Assembly: GCA_958296165.1 (NCBI GenBank)
Contig: OY282447.1
Span: 3,819,154 to 3,883,153, forward strand
From: an uncultured Pseudomonadales bacterium
GTDB lineage: Bacteria; Pseudomonadota; Gammaproteobacteria; Pseudomonadales; Azotimanducaceae
DNA: 64,000 bases
Reading direction: 5' to 3'
Positions within the stretch are counted from its first letter, which is position 1; each line of letters begins with the position of its first letter. The notes under the pieces were generated by a model. It saw nothing but the letters and a program-made list of their open reading frames with translations. It searched no databases and had not been told where the DNA came from. This document shows, piece after piece, positions 7,831-16,765 of this stretch. The position numbers and the translations under genes are program-made.

Positions 7831-9683
7831 TGCGCGAAGTCCGGTATGTCGTCTTCGTCGCCCGTGGCGTCGTCCGGCGTTGGGTTGCTGCCACGGCCCG
7901 CCGCCATCGCCTTCGCTTTCGTCGTTGCGCCGACGCTCTTGCCGCGCCGCGCCATGTCGAACAGATCCTTGTGGCGTCCCGTGACGAAGGCTAGCCCCGA
8001 CTCGGCCAGCCAGGCCGTCTTGCCATAGGCGTGGTTGGTCTTGACGACGGCGAGTCTGTAGAGCGTGACGGTCTCCAGCTTCTGTTCGGCTTTCTCCGTA
8101 CCCGGTGTTGCGTCCTTTTGCTGCTTGCCTTTGCCGCGGCGCTCGGCCCGTACTTCATTGGCGTCCCGCAGGCGGCCGCCGTCCATGCACGCTTCGAGAC
8201 GCCGAAACTCGATCGCCGCTCTCGACGCACCGACCCACGACGACGAGCCGGAGAACCCGTCGCCGCTCTTTGGCGGGTGGCACAGCATCACGACGGCGAT
8301 GCCCGTCCGCTGCGCCCATGCGTTCCAACTCCGCATGTAGGCGGCGACGTGGCTTCGCGTGTTTTCCGACGATGCGTACAGGTTGGCAAGCGGGTCCAAT
8401 ATCAAGAGTTTGACGCCTAGGCGCTCGCATTGCGCTCGCACGTCTCGGCCCACGGCGGTGAGTTCCGCCGTCGTCTCGATGTGCGTCGATCCGCTTCCGC
8501 TCGGCCCCCAGATGGCGCCGCGAGATTGGTAAAACATGACCCGCGCCATCCCACGCGCTAACTTCTCGCCCATGACGTTCTCAGGTGTTTCCTCGCCCGT
8601 CGCCTGCGCTAGGCCCTCGCGAATCCTTACGATGCGCCGTGCCGCGTCGCTCGGTTGGTCCTCGGCGTTGACGATCATCGTCACGAGCGGGCGGGGTGGA
8701 CGTTTCACCGCCACGGAGTCGCCGCCGTTGATGGCCGGTATCCAATCCTTTGTCCACAGCCCGGCCCGCAGGCTCGCGGCGGTGGCGAGTTGAAGCGCCA
8801 AGCGCGACTTTCCTACGCCGCCTTCGCCCACTAGGATCGTGGCTGCGCCCACCGGAATGATGAACGGCACCAGCCATTGCGTCTGCGGCGTTTCGTCGGC
8901 AAAGCGCATCCAGTTGGTGCCCGTGTACTTGGCGCAGGTCTCCTCGGCCCACAGCGTCGCTAGGCGGCGCTGTTGTGCGGCGGAACCGCCTGTCAGTTCG
9001 CCAAGCGAGTCGCCCTGTGACGGAACTAGGAACGCGGCGTCCTGTAGTTGCTTGTCGATGGCGGTTAGGCGATCTGTGACGCTGGCGACTGCTGTGTCCC
9101 GCGCCGTCACGAGCACCAGCGGGTCGTCGCTTCCACCCGCCAGACTGGCCTCGAGTGCGTCGCGTTCTGCTATGACCTTGTTGCGCTCGACGACGACGGC
9201 TGCGACCGCGGCGTTGCGATGCTTGCCGATCTTGTTGCCGCGCTCTAGCAGCAGCGCATCGTAGCGTTCGTCTAGTTCGCCGCGCACGTGCTTGTTCATG
9301 TCGTCGGGACTCAGTTCGTCGGCGACGGTCGCTAGTTGCGGGTCGTACTTCCGCGCCACGACGTCCACTTGGTACTGCGCGATCCGCACAGCGTCCACGG
9401 CGGCTTGCACGGGTTCCTGCTCAATGGCCTTGGCGGCTTGGTCGATTGCGTCTGCGTGCTTCTCGTGCAGCGTGGCCAGCACGTCTTCGTCGAACGCATC
9501 GTCGTCGAATCTGGCGAGCAGCCCGGCGAACCTTGCGTTGGCCTGCGTCGCGGCATCGTCGGCAAGCTCGATTGGCTTTAGCGCCTGGACTCTCCCGACC
9601 ACTTCGCGGCGCAGCGCATCTATCGCTGCGGCGTTGCCTTCGGCCGTCGCGGCATTGAATCGACGCTTGATCGTGTCGGTCAT
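7827..9683 (-). CDS. RepA-like AAA hexameric helicase
   Basis: 618 residues from ATG 9683, chosen because it overlaps the primase stop as ATGA; the frame is open further upstream but inside the primase gene. The N-terminal ~220 residues are charged and probably coiled coil. The C-terminal half is a RecA-fold AAA_25/RepA-type ATPase: Walker A GEGGVGKS, Walker B LLILDPL, then VVMLCHPPKSG and WVGASRAAIEFRRLE, the pattern of RSF1010 RepA relatives. A DNA helicase for element replication, working with the primase encoded just upstream and the initiator downstream. Confidence 0.8.
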   Translation of the reverse strand: MTDTIKRRFNAATAEGNAAAIDALRREVVGRVQALKPIELADDAATQANARFAGLLARFDDDAFDEDVLATLHEKHADAIDQAAKAIEQEPVQAAVDAVRIAQYQVDVVARKYDPQLATVADELSPDDMNKHVRGELDERYDALLLERGNKIGKHRNAAVAAVVVERNKVIAERDALEASLAGGSDDPLVLVTARDTAVASVTDRLTAIDKQLQDAAFLVPSQGDSLGELTGGSAAQQRRLATLWAEETCAKYTGTNWMRFADETPQTQWLVPFIIPVGAATILVGEGGVGKSRLALQLATAASLRAGLWTKDWIPAINGGDSVAVKRPPRPLVTMIVNAEDQPSDAARRIVRIREGLAQATGEETPENVMGEKLARGMARVMFYQSRGAIWGPSGSGSTHIETTAELTAVGRDVRAQCERLGVKLLILDPLANLYASSENTRSHVAAYMRSWNAWAQRTGIAVVMLCHPPKSGDGFSGSSSWVGASRAAIEFRRLEACMDGGRLRDANEVRAERRGKGKQQKDATPGTEKAEQKLETVTLYRLAVVKTNHAYGKTAWLAESGLAFVTGRHKDLFDMARRGKSVGATTKAKAMAAGRGSNPTPDDATGDEDDIPDFAQ

Positions 9684-10717
9684 GTGGCCGCCGCCGTTAG
9701 TTGCTCGTGTGGGTCGCTTCCCGGCCGTGCATGGATCATCCGGGCCGTCGCGCCTGCGTTTAGCAGCCGCGCTTGCAGTTCGGCCGCTGCCTTGCGGCCT
9801 GCAGGGTCGCCGTCCGGCCAGAGTTGAATGTCGCGACCTGTGGCGGCCAGTTCGCTCGCCTTGGCGGGAAGTACGCTCGCGCTGCCAGCCGCCCATGCTT
9901 CTGTTCCCGTCGCGCTCGCTATGGCCCATGCGTCAAGCGGTCCTTCGCAAATCGCCAAGGGTTGCTGGCCGGTGATGCCGTCCCGCGGCATGGCCTGATG
10001 CCATGCAGACCCAACGCGGCCGACCATGAACCCCGCACGGTTGCCGTCGCGGCGTTCGGCTTTGCCGCCCTGCCTATTCAACGGCTCGACGGCGACAGCT
10101 TCCAACGTGCCCGTCTGAGTTCGGTATGGATACAGGATCGCGCCAACCGCCTGCGCCGGTGGCTTGGCGTTCGGATAGACAGGTTCCTTCAACCGCACAC
10201 GCGGTGGCGTGTCCGTGAGATTCCGCCACGGCGTCTTGTCGAGCCACCGCACACGCTCCGCGTCAGCGGCAGCCTCGAGCACATGACGCACGGCGAGATA
10301 GGTGTGCGCCGGTGTGCCATCTGTGACGGGTGCGGCGTTTCGCCACCAACGCTTCGCTTCGTCTTTAAGCACATCGTCGTCGTACACCGTGTCGCGTCGC
10401 CGACGTTGCTCGCTGTGCGCAGCCGTCTTGCGCGGCGGCCGGTTGTCCTGGCCGTGCGGTGCCGTTGCTCGCGGCGCTCCGTTCGTCCGCCCATACCTAT
10501 CGGGGAACGCAGCTCGCAGGATGGGCGCCACATCGTTGCACTGGCGACAGCCAAACAACGCCGCCGTGCCGTCGCGGCGCCGGTCGTTGACATGAAAGCG
10601 GTCGTCGCCGCCGCAGGCTGGACATGGCCCGACCCGTTCCGCGCCCCGTTGCCGCAGGCCGAGCGCGCCCGCCACGCGGAGCCATTCCGCGTAGGTCGGT
10701 AGGCCGCCGCGGGCCAT
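9680..10717 (-). CDS. Toprim primase with zinc finger
   Basis: 345 residues, ATG 10717 with GGAGG about 12 bases upstream. The N-terminus carries a CHC2-type zinc-binding motif (CPACGGDDRFHVND then FGCRQC, residues about 32-60). The C-terminal part has Toprim signatures: ICEGPLDAWA (the conserved Glu) and WPDGDPAGRKAA (the DxD-like motif). It synthesises primers for the element's replication. It overlaps the helicase gene by four bases, so primase and helicase are probably made in step. Confidence 0.85.
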   Translation of the reverse strand: MARGGLPTYAEWLRVAGALGLRQRGAERVGPCPACGGDDRFHVNDRRRDGTAALFGCRQCNDVAPILRAAFPDRYGRTNGAPRATAPHGQDNRPPRKTAAHSEQRRRRDTVYDDDVLKDEAKRWWRNAAPVTDGTPAHTYLAVRHVLEAAADAERVRWLDKTPWRNLTDTPPRVRLKEPVYPNAKPPAQAVGAILYPYRTQTGTLEAVAVEPLNRQGGKAERRDGNRAGFMVGRVGSAWHQAMPRDGITGQQPLAICEGPLDAWAIASATGTEAWAAGSASVLPAKASELAATGRDIQLWPDGDPAGRKAAAELQARLLNAGATARMIHARPGSDPHEQLTAAAT

Positions 10718-10739
10718 CGCAGCGTTTCCTCCGCGTCAG

Positions 10740-10985
10740 CTAAACGGCGGTCTTCTTACGTTCGGGGCGCGGCGGCCGCGCAGCGGGGCGGGTCCGAGCC
10801 CACTGCTCGATGTCTATGCGACGCCATCGGATGGCGCGACGTGTCACCCGGACCGGCGGCGGAAAGCTAGGGTCCTCTGTCAACAGCGTATAGACGGTGC
10901 TGCGCGCGAGCGCGAGCATCGAGCAGACGTCCTGAAGGCGCAGGAGCTCCGGTAAGGGTTGGGGTGTAGTGGTGGGTATGTCCAC
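10740..10985 (-). CDS. AlpA-like excisionase/regulator
   Basis: 81 residues from GTG 10985, preferred because AGAGGAGAG lies upstream; the frame is open to 11057. It contains the AlpA/MerR-like winged HTH pattern (LRLQDVCSMLALARSTVYTL, then SFPPPVRVTRRAIRWRRIDI and EQW). In satellites and integrated elements such proteins activate the integrase or act as excisionase. The gene lies between the primase and the integrase operon. Three tandem 11-bp repeats (11090-11122) lie ~105 bp upstream and may be its binding sites. Confidence 0.75.
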   Translation of the reverse strand: MDIPTTTPQPLPELLRLQDVCSMLALARSTVYTLLTEDPSFPPPVRVTRRAIRWRRIDIEQWARTRPAARPPRPERKKTAV

Positions 10986-11089
10986 GACTATCTCTCCTCT
11001 GGTAGAGGTGGGATGGTCGTGGTTCCCGCGCGGGCTACCGCGTCGAGACAGGCCCACTGCGCCGGTATTCCAGGATCACAGGCCCGTCC

Positions 11090-11122
11090 ACGAGTTAGCT
11101 ACGATTTAGCTACGAGTTAGCT
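11090..11122. repeat. Three tandem 11-bp repeats, helically phased
   Basis: ACGAGTTAGCT, ACGATTTAGCT, ACGAGTTAGCT back to back; one base differs in the middle copy. The 11-bp period keeps all copies on one DNA face, as for cooperative protein binding. They lie between the small gene coupled to the integrase and the AlpA-like gene, a natural control point. Confidence 0.75.
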
Positions 11123-11127
11123 ATACC

Positions 11128-11613
11128 TTAGGGTGTTTGCTCGGACTTTGCAACACCTGCATGGACACGCCCTTGCTTGCGCGCGTGCGCCTTAAGCCGC
11201 CAAAAATAGTGCGCCTCGCTCTCGTCGTCCTGCGGCGGCAGGCTGGCGATTTCGGCTCGTTGACCGTCCAGCAACGGTGTCAACAATATCGTCGTCATGG
11301 TCTCGGCGTAATCAGCGCCGGTCTTTCCCTTCGCCAGGCAGCGCAAAGAGTTTCGCCGCTGCTTGGCGTTGGTGTGGCCGCCCTTTCTCGCGGCGCGCGC
11401 TTCCCTTTTCAAGGCTCTCTCGGCCATCCTATCCAGATAGGTCGCCGCGCTCTCTTCCGGTCGCCGTGCGCCCCACGACACTCCGGCGTAGCGGTTCTCG
11501 CGCACACGTCGTTGGCGGGCGTACAACACCCTTGCGGCCAGCTCTTGCGCGACACCTGGCGGCTCAGCCGCCAGTGCCTGCAACTCATCGGCGCTCAATG
11601 GACACTCGGTCAT
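11128..11613 (-). CDS. Hypothetical protein coupled to integrase
   Basis: 161 residues from ATG 11613, which overlaps the integrase stop as ATGA; the upstream extension of the frame lies inside the integrase gene and was discarded. Highly charged and helical, rich in Arg, Lys and Glu, with a basic centre (ALKREARAARKGGHTNAKQR) and a C-terminal HYFWRLKAHARKQGR. No family was recognised. Translational coupling to the integrase suggests a role in integration, excision or copy control. Confidence 0.6.
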   Translation of the reverse strand: MTECPLSADELQALAAEPPGVAQELAARVLYARQRRVRENRYAGVSWGARRPEESAATYLDRMAERALKREARAARKGGHTNAKQRRNSLRCLAKGKTGADYAETMTTILLTPLLDGQRAEIASLPPQDDESEAHYFWRLKAHARKQGRVHAGVAKSEQTP

Positions 11614-12848
11614 CGTGCCGCTCGCCCTTCGCCGATTGCCACCACCTCGCCGGGTGCCGCATGCACGTAGGCCGCCCACCGTTCCATCAGCGTGCGCCGT
11701 CGCTCAAACAAGTCGCTTCGCGCGTAGGCGGCTTCGGCCTGGTTGCGCACGACATGTGCCAGCGCCGCCTCCATGACTGCATGCGGCGAGTTGGTGCGCT
11801 CGGCGGCCCAATCTCGAAAGCTCGATCTAAACCCATGCGGCACGGCGTCCACGCCGAGTTCGCGCAGGAGCTTGCTTATCGTCGCGTCGGACGTCTGCTT
11901 ACCCTTGATGCTTGGGAACACCAGATCGCCGCCCGCCGGGACGGAAGCGACCAACTCCGGGAGACGTCGGGCCTCGGCCAAGATTTCGAGACAACGTCCC
12001 GACAGCGGCACGCGGTGCTCGGCCTGGGCCTTCATGCGGCTGGCCGGAATCGTCCACGTCGCGGCGGGAAGGTCCACTTCGCTCCATCGGGCGCCACGTA
12101 CCTCGCCGGACCTCGCGGCGGTCAAAACGGCGAACTCAAACGCCAGCTTGGTGCCGAGCCACGCCTGACTCGCTCTGACGCGCCGCACCGCGTCGCCCAC
12201 GTCGCGGTAGGCCAGCGCCCGATGGTGCCGCCGGGCCGTCCCCACGGCCTTTGGGAGCGCCTGCAGCACGGCCGCGCCGGCCGGATCGTCGCCGCGGTAG
12301 CCCTGCGCCACAGCCCACCGCATCACCGCGCTGATCCGTTGCCGCACCCTCGATGCCGTCACTCGCTTGCTGCTCCAGATCGGCAGCAGCACCGCCATCA
12401 CGTCGGCGCTGGCGATCTGGTCCACCCGCTTGGCGCCTATGACGGGGAATGCGTAAGCGGCCAGCGATGACGCCCACTGGCCGCGCGACTTGCCGGCGTC
12501 CCGCCAGGCGCCGGCCTGGATGTCGATTACCTTGCGGGCCGCCGTCGCGAAGTCCGGAATGTCGCGCCTTTCGCGCAGTGCCAGCGGATCGCCACCCTGT
12601 CTGGCCAGCGCTCGATTCGAGAACGCCATCTGCCTTGCCGCCTTGAGCGACGTTGCCGGGTAGCCACCCAAGCCGAAGGTGCGCCGCCGCCCGTGGATCA
12701 CGATGCGCTGAACCCAGCTCTTTGAGCCGCTCGGCTGCACGACCAACATTAGGCCGTTGCCGTCCGCGTGGCGCTCGCCGGATCGGGTTCTTCCAGAGTG
12801 AGTAACCGCCCTGACAAAGGCGGGAGAGAGCTTGTTGGCGAGAGTCAA
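11610..12848 (-). CDS. Tyrosine recombinase (integrase)
   Basis: 412 residues from TTG 12848. The N-terminal DUF4102-like arm-binding domain (GLMLVVQPSGSKSWVQRI) is followed by core-binding and catalytic domains. Active-site residues visible: R246 (AARSGEVRG), K273, H338-x-x-R341 (HGFRSSFRDW), H365 and Y375 (AAYARSDL). It belongs to the P4-like integrase family and integrates/excises the element. It is clearly paralogous to the integrase at 43990-45165, with long shared stretches such as RISAVMRWA and SSLAAYAFP. The position next to the chromosomal pnuC gene marks the element's right end. The upstream 200 bp hold the candidate attachment region. Confidence 0.9.
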   Translation of the reverse strand: MTLANKLSPAFVRAVTHSGRTRSGERHADGNGLMLVVQPSGSKSWVQRIVIHGRRRTFGLGGYPATSLKAARQMAFSNRALARQGGDPLALRERRDIPDFATAARKVIDIQAGAWRDAGKSRGQWASSLAAYAFPVIGAKRVDQIASADVMAVLLPIWSSKRVTASRVRQRISAVMRWAVAQGYRGDDPAGAAVLQALPKAVGTARRHHRALAYRDVGDAVRRVRASQAWLGTKLAFEFAVLTAARSGEVRGARWSEVDLPAATWTIPASRMKAQAEHRVPLSGRCLEILAEARRLPELVASVPAGGDLVFPSIKGKQTSDATISKLLRELGVDAVPHGFRSSFRDWAAERTNSPHAVMEAALAHVVRNQAEAAYARSDLFERRRTLMERWAAYVHAAPGEVVAIGEGRAAR

Positions 12849-12992
12849 AACGTATGCCTTTTTGTACCCTGACTTGAGCCATTTTGACGCGGACGCCCGC
12901 GAATGTCAATAGACGCCCGCAAACATCATGATCGACGTTTAGCAAGAAATATCAAACATTTATATCGTATATGACGAACGGATAAAGTGCTT

Positions 12993-13026
12993 GGCGGACG
13001 CTGCAACAGCGGAGCGTCCGTCCGCC
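12993..13026 (-). terminator. Possible pnuC terminator hairpin
   Basis: On the minus strand, GGCGGACGGACGCT pairs with AGCGTCCGCC across a ~10-base loop, 24 bp beyond the pnuC stop, followed by a short AT-rich stretch (CACTTTAT). It could also belong to the element's attachment region. Confidence 0.35.
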
Positions 13027-13049
13027 GCCGCAGCCCTCTCAGCCTCGCC

Positions 13050-13661
13050 TCACTGTGCCGACCCCGGCGCAGCGGCGGGGCTCGACATCGACCGCAGCCA
13101 GCTCGCGTACCCCCATATCGCCATCGGAATGTACAGGCCGTAGAGGGCGGCGTACCAAGGCAGTTCTTGGGCGTAGTAGAGCGGCACGGAGATCACGTTC
13201 ACCACCAACCACACCACCCAGTTCTCGATCTGTTTGCGCGCCGTTAGCCACATGGCGGCCAGACTCATCATCAGGACGCCGCTGTCCCAATAGGGGAACG
13301 CGGCGTCGGTGCTGGCAATCAGCCAGCCGAAGCCAAGGGAGCTCGCCAAGCACAAAGCGCCAAGGCTTGCGAGCACCGTCCAGCTGGCGCGCGTTACGGG
13401 CAAGTCGTCGCGCTGTGCGCCGCCGAACAGCCAGTGGTACCAGCCATACAGATTGAGCGGCAAGAAACCGATCACATGGAGCAGCAGATTGGCGTAGAGA
13501 CGCGCTTCGTTGAGCTGCGGAATGGTCACCAGCACATAGGCAACGCCCAGCGGCCACGCCATGAGCTTCTCGCGCACCAGGCACAACACCACCAGCAAGC
13601 CCAACGCGGCGCCGATGTATTCGTCGGCCCACAGCCACAACGCGAGAGTTTCGGTGAGCAT
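13050..13661 (-). CDS. pnuC: PnuC-type nicotinamide riboside transporter
   Basis: 203 residues from ATG 13661 (a TTG two codons earlier is possible). About seven hydrophobic segments with PnuC signatures: YGWYHW near residue 75, and VVWLVVNVISVPLYY with YGLYIPMAIWGY near the C-terminus; these Trp/Asn residues line the substrate path in the family. PnuC facilitates uptake of nicotinamide riboside across the inner membrane for NAD synthesis. No adjacent nadR-type kinase is present. It is the first chromosomal gene right of the integrated element. Confidence 0.88.
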   Translation of the reverse strand: MLTETLALWLWADEYIGAALGLLVVLCLVREKLMAWPLGVAYVLVTIPQLNEARLYANLLLHVIGFLPLNLYGWYHWLFGGAQRDDLPVTRASWTVLASLGALCLASSLGFGWLIASTDAAFPYWDSGVLMMSLAAMWLTARKQIENWVVWLVVNVISVPLYYAQELPWYAALYGLYIPMAIWGYASWLRSMSSPAAAPGSAQ

Positions 13662-13722
13662 TTCCAAACAGTTAGCTTAATGGGCCACGGAGCGTCGATT
13701 GACCGGAATGCGGGCGCGGGCG

Positions 13723-13814
13723 CTACGCCTGCCGGAACTCTTGCCAATCAACCCCTAACTGCCGAACGGCGGCGCGAATCGTCCCAATCTTGCGATCGCG
13801 GCCGTCCCAAATCA
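13723..13814 (-). pseudogene. Remnant of a HicA-like toxin C-terminus
   Basis: Directly after the hicB stop, another minus-strand frame reads GRDRKIGTIRAAVRQLGVDW then QEFRQA and a TAG (13725-13723). This resembles the HicA C-terminus (GTLRSILRQ-LG-EEF pattern). There is no start codon or room for the RNA-binding N-terminal half with its GSHH motif. It looks like a decayed toxin gene beside an intact antitoxin gene. Confidence 0.4.
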
Positions 13815-14009
13815 GGCACGATCGTATTGTGGCAGGGAACGCCCAAGGTCTTCGTAGAGCTCAACCACGGCGGCGAAAGCATCCTTGGCGTTCTCCAAGG
13901 CTTCGCTCATGGAGTCCCCTTCCGTCACCAACTCCGGTAGCAACGGGGACGTCACCGTGTACCCGCCAGCTGCCTGTGGCATTAAGGTCAGGGGCACTCT
14001 GTAGTCCAT
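13812..14009 (-). CDS. hicB: HicB-like antitoxin
   Basis: 65 residues, ATG 14009. It matches the small HicB_lk fold: YRVPLTLMPQAAGGYTVTSP, LPELVTEGDSMSEALENAKD, then VVELYEDLGRSLP. HicB neutralises the HicA mRNA interferase and often represses its own operon. No C-terminal DNA-binding domain is present. The partner toxin appears to survive only as a fragment downstream, so this may be a solitary antitoxin. Confidence 0.75.
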   Translation of the reverse strand: MDYRVPLTLMPQAAGGYTVTSPLLPELVTEGDSMSEALENAKDAFAAVVELYEDLGRSLPQYDRA

Positions 14010-14255
14010 TGGTCGCCTAGCGTTGAGCCGACTTCGAGCGCATCACATTATCCGCAGCTAGCCGCCAATGCAAACCGATAGGATCGACAGGCCGGCTGCG
14101 CCGTGCGCCTGCACAGCGGGTGCCGAGTGAACACGAACGCCTCACCAGCCGGAGAAGTGCTTGCCGTCTGCGAGGAAGGGCTGCTACGTTGTCTGCAACG
14201 TCGATTCCAAGGAACTCAAGCGGTTCTTCTCTTGTTCATGTTGCTCCTCTTTCAA

Positions 14256-14294
14256 TGGGATCGCTTGCAGTGGGATCGCTTGCAGTGCGATCGC
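14256..14294 (+). repeat. 15-bp tandem repeat near a gene start
   Basis: TGGGATCGCTTGCAG occurs twice in tandem (14256-14270, 14271-14285) with a third partial, diverged copy (TGCGATCGC, 14286-14294). It lies just before or within the 5' end of the CoA transferase gene. The copies change the residue count without changing the frame. Confidence 0.7.
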
Positions 14295-14320
14295 CCGACT
14301 GTTCCGGTGCTGGCCCGGTA

Positions 14321-16714
14321 GTGTCTCGAGCGCAAGTTCAACCAAGCGGAGGGTTGCTCGCTGACGTGCGGGTGCTGGAGTTCGCGCATCCGCTTACGGA
14401 ATACGCTGGCCTGATCTGGGCCGGGCTTGGCGCCGAGGTGTGGCTGGTGGAACCCCCGCACGGCGCGGCCACGCGGCGTCGGCAGCCGCAGTTGCCGGGT
14501 GCTGGCGAGTCGAAACGCGGCAGCGTGGCCTTCCTCGCCCGTAACAGTGGCAAGAAGAGCGTAGTGGTCGATCCGGGCGCGGCCGAGGGCCGGCAATTGC
14601 TGCAAGCTCTCTGCGAGCGAGCGGATGTGATCTTTAGCGCCGATGGCGGGCCGTATGCCGCTCTCCTCGCCGCGCTCCCCACCGTGCCGGTGTCCGTGCG
14701 GGTCACGGATCGGCTCGGCCTGGGCACGTCGTCCATCGTCGGCTTTGCGGCCAGCGGCGGCATGGCATCGAGCGGGTGGCCGCATCAGCCGCCGTGCAAC
14801 GCGCCTGCGTGGCTCGCGCTAGACGGCGCCGGCGTGTACGCCGCGGTGATGGCGGCGGTGGGCTTGCTGGCTACGCGGCGCACCGGCGGCAGCGTGCATT
14901 ACGAGATTCCGTTCGAGGAAGCCGCGGTGGCATCGATTACGCCGTGGACGCGCTGTTTGCACTCCTACCAGATGCAGGCGGCGGGGCAGGGCACGGTCAG
15001 CGCTCGGCTTGGGCCGGATGGCTTTCCGATCTACGAGACCAACGATGGCCATGTGCGCATATTGGCCGGCACGCCGAAGCAGTGGCAGGGTTTCGTGCAG
15101 CTACTCGGCGCACCGGAGGAGATTGTCGCCGGGCCGTTCAGCGATCCGAAGTTCCGGCGCGAGAACGCCGACGCGCTGAAGCTCCTATGCGCGGACTTGA
15201 TCCGCGAGCGCTCTACTATGGAGTTGTTCTTGGCGGGGCAGAAGCACGGCCTCACCATCTCGCCGGTGTTCTCTTTGAACCAGTTCCGCGCCGATCGACA
15301 TGTGCGCGAACGCGGGATTCTGGAGACGGTGGAAGATGACGAGTTCGGGCGCTTGGAAAGGGTGCGCGCGCCGTGGCGTTTGCAGCCCGAGGCGCTGAAC
15401 GCGGAGCAGGCGCCGGCGCCCGGGCTAAACGAACACGCCGCCGAAGCGCGCGCCATTGCCGCGCAGGCAGCGCCCAGCCGGATGGCGAGGACGGATGCGA
15501 ACTTCGATGTGGCCCGCCCCTTGGCCGGCTTGCGCATCCTGGAACTCGGCGTAGGCGCGGTGGTGCCGGAAGCGGCGTCGCTCCTGGCGCTCCTAGGCGC
15601 CGAAGTCTTCAAGCTGGAATCGCTGGTGCATGTGGACTTTCTGCGCCGCAACGGCTTGGCCGGGCCGATGGACGTGAACAACAGCCCTGGGTTCAATCAG
15701 CTGAATCTGGGCGTAGAAAGCATCGCCATCGATATGACGCAGCCCGAAGGCATCGAGGTCGCCAGAAAACTGGCGGCGCACTGCGACATCGTGATGGAAA
15801 ACATGCGCGGCCCAATCGTCGATCGCTGGGGATTGAACTACGCCGCCGTCCGCGCCATGCGCGGGGACGTCATCTACTTCGGCAGCCAGGGTTTGGGCCG
15901 CGGCCCCTACGATGGCTTCCAAACCTACGGGCCGAACTTGCAGACTTTCTCGGGTGTTACGCACCAGTGGGCGCACCCGGACGATCCCTTTCCCACCGGC
16001 ACAACGCTGAATCACCCGGATCACATCGCTGGCAAGCAAGGGCTGGTGGCTCTCTTGGCCGCATTGCTGCGCCGCGACGCCACTGCGCAGGGCTGCTTCA
16101 TCGATGCCACGCAAGTGGAAGGCGCTGCGTTCTTGATCGCTGATCGGTACTTGCAGCAATCCGTTACCGAAGGCGATGTCGCGCCGCTTGGCAACCGCAG
16201 CCTGGATATGGCGCCGCATGGCTGCTATCGCTGCGCCGACGACGCCGACGGCAACGAACGCTGGCTGGCGCTCGCGGTGGAAGACGACGCGCAATGGGCG
16301 CAGCTCAAAGATGTCGTCGGCGACGACCGCTTGGCGGACGCCGCGCTCGATGGCACTGCGGGACGCCTCGCCGATGTCGAACTGTTGGACGACGTCTTGG
16401 TCGCGTGGCTGCGCTCCCGGTCGGTGGACGATGCGGAAGCCACCCTGCGTGGAGCTGGCGTACCGGCGTCGCGCGTCGTCACCGGCGACGACATGGCGGC
16501 GCTGGATACATCCTTCTTCCCGGCGCTCGCGCACCCCACAGCGGGCCTGCGCCGCTACACCGGCGTGCCGGTGCTACTCGAAGGCAAACATCGGCTAGCT
16601 GCCCGCCGTCCGCCCTTGCTAGGCGAACACACCGAGCGTGTGCTGCACGATGTGCTCCGGCTGCCGGCGGGCGCTGTCGGTCGACTCACGGCTGGCAAGG
16701 TGGTCGGCCACTAG
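14321..16714 (+). CDS. Two-domain CaiB/BaiF CoA transferase
   Basis: 797 residues from GTG 14321; the frame is open to 14120, but homology-like sequence starts at LLADVRVLEFAHPLTEY. Two class III CoA transferase domains are fused. The first runs to about residue 370 (LIWAGLGAEVWLVEPP; SGKKSVVVD). The second starts near LAGLRILELGVGAVVPEAA (LLALLGAEVFKLES; DIVMENMRGPIVDRWGLNY). Class III enzymes move CoA between organic acids through an Asp thioester; the second copy's segment around DATQVEGAAFLIA is in the region that usually follows it. A single fused chain probably replaces the homodimer. Substrate unknown. The convergent downstream operon encodes a hydrolase, a dioxygenase and an aldolase. 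Confidence 0.82.
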   Translation: MSRAQVQPSGGLLADVRVLEFAHPLTEYAGLIWAGLGAEVWLVEPPHGAATRRRQPQLPGAGESKRGSVAFLARNSGKKSVVVDPGAAEGRQLLQALCERADVIFSADGGPYAALLAALPTVPVSVRVTDRLGLGTSSIVGFAASGGMASSGWPHQPPCNAPAWLALDGAGVYAAVMAAVGLLATRRTGGSVHYEIPFEEAAVASITPWTRCLHSYQMQAAGQGTVSARLGPDGFPIYETNDGHVRILAGTPKQWQGFVQLLGAPEEIVAGPFSDPKFRRENADALKLLCADLIRERSTMELFLAGQKHGLTISPVFSLNQFRADRHVRERGILETVEDDEFGRLERVRAPWRLQPEALNAEQAPAPGLNEHAAEARAIAAQAAPSRMARTDANFDVARPLAGLRILELGVGAVVPEAASLLALLGAEVFKLESLVHVDFLRRNGLAGPMDVNNSPGFNQLNLGVESIAIDMTQPEGIEVARKLAAHCDIVMENMRGPIVDRWGLNYAAVRAMRGDVIYFGSQGLGRGPYDGFQTYGPNLQTFSGVTHQWAHPDDPFPTGTTLNHPDHIAGKQGLVALLAALLRRDATAQGCFIDATQVEGAAFLIADRYLQQSVTEGDVAPLGNRSLDMAPHGCYRCADDADGNERWLALAVEDDAQWAQLKDVVGDDRLADAALDGTAGRLADVELLDDVLVAWLRSRSVDDAEATLRGAGVPASRVVTGDDMAALDTSFFPALAHPTAGLRRYTGVPVLLEGKHRLAARRPPLLGEHTERVLHDVLRLPAGAVGRLTAGKVVGH

Positions 16715-16765
16715 ATCTCTTGCACCGCGGCTGCCGCTCGCCTCGCCCGCGCAAGGCGATGCTCG

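Larger units (their letters stand above)
1..12992. mobile_element. Right part of an integrated plasmid/phage-satellite-like element
   Basis: The module holds a tyrosine integrase, an AlpA-type regulator, a Toprim primase, a RepA-like helicase, a replication initiator, iterons, a terminase-small-subunit-like protein and a pilin-like protein. This mix is typical of elements that integrate but replicate on their own, such as satellites and integrated plasmids. No capsid, portal or large terminase gene is seen. The integrase lies at the right end and reads inward, so the right attachment site should fall in 12849-13052, before the chromosomal pnuC. The left end is outside the window. The exact right boundary is inferred; no repeat proves it. 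Confidence 0.7.

Noticed and set aside
13050-13661. NAD-type riboswitch upstream of pnuC
   Set aside because: The short AT-containing leader shows no convincing conserved stem pattern by eye.
13668-13680. AGTTAGCT near pnuC matching the 11-bp repeats at 11090
   Set aside because: Eight shared bases are expected by chance; no flanking similarity to support an attachment-site duplication.
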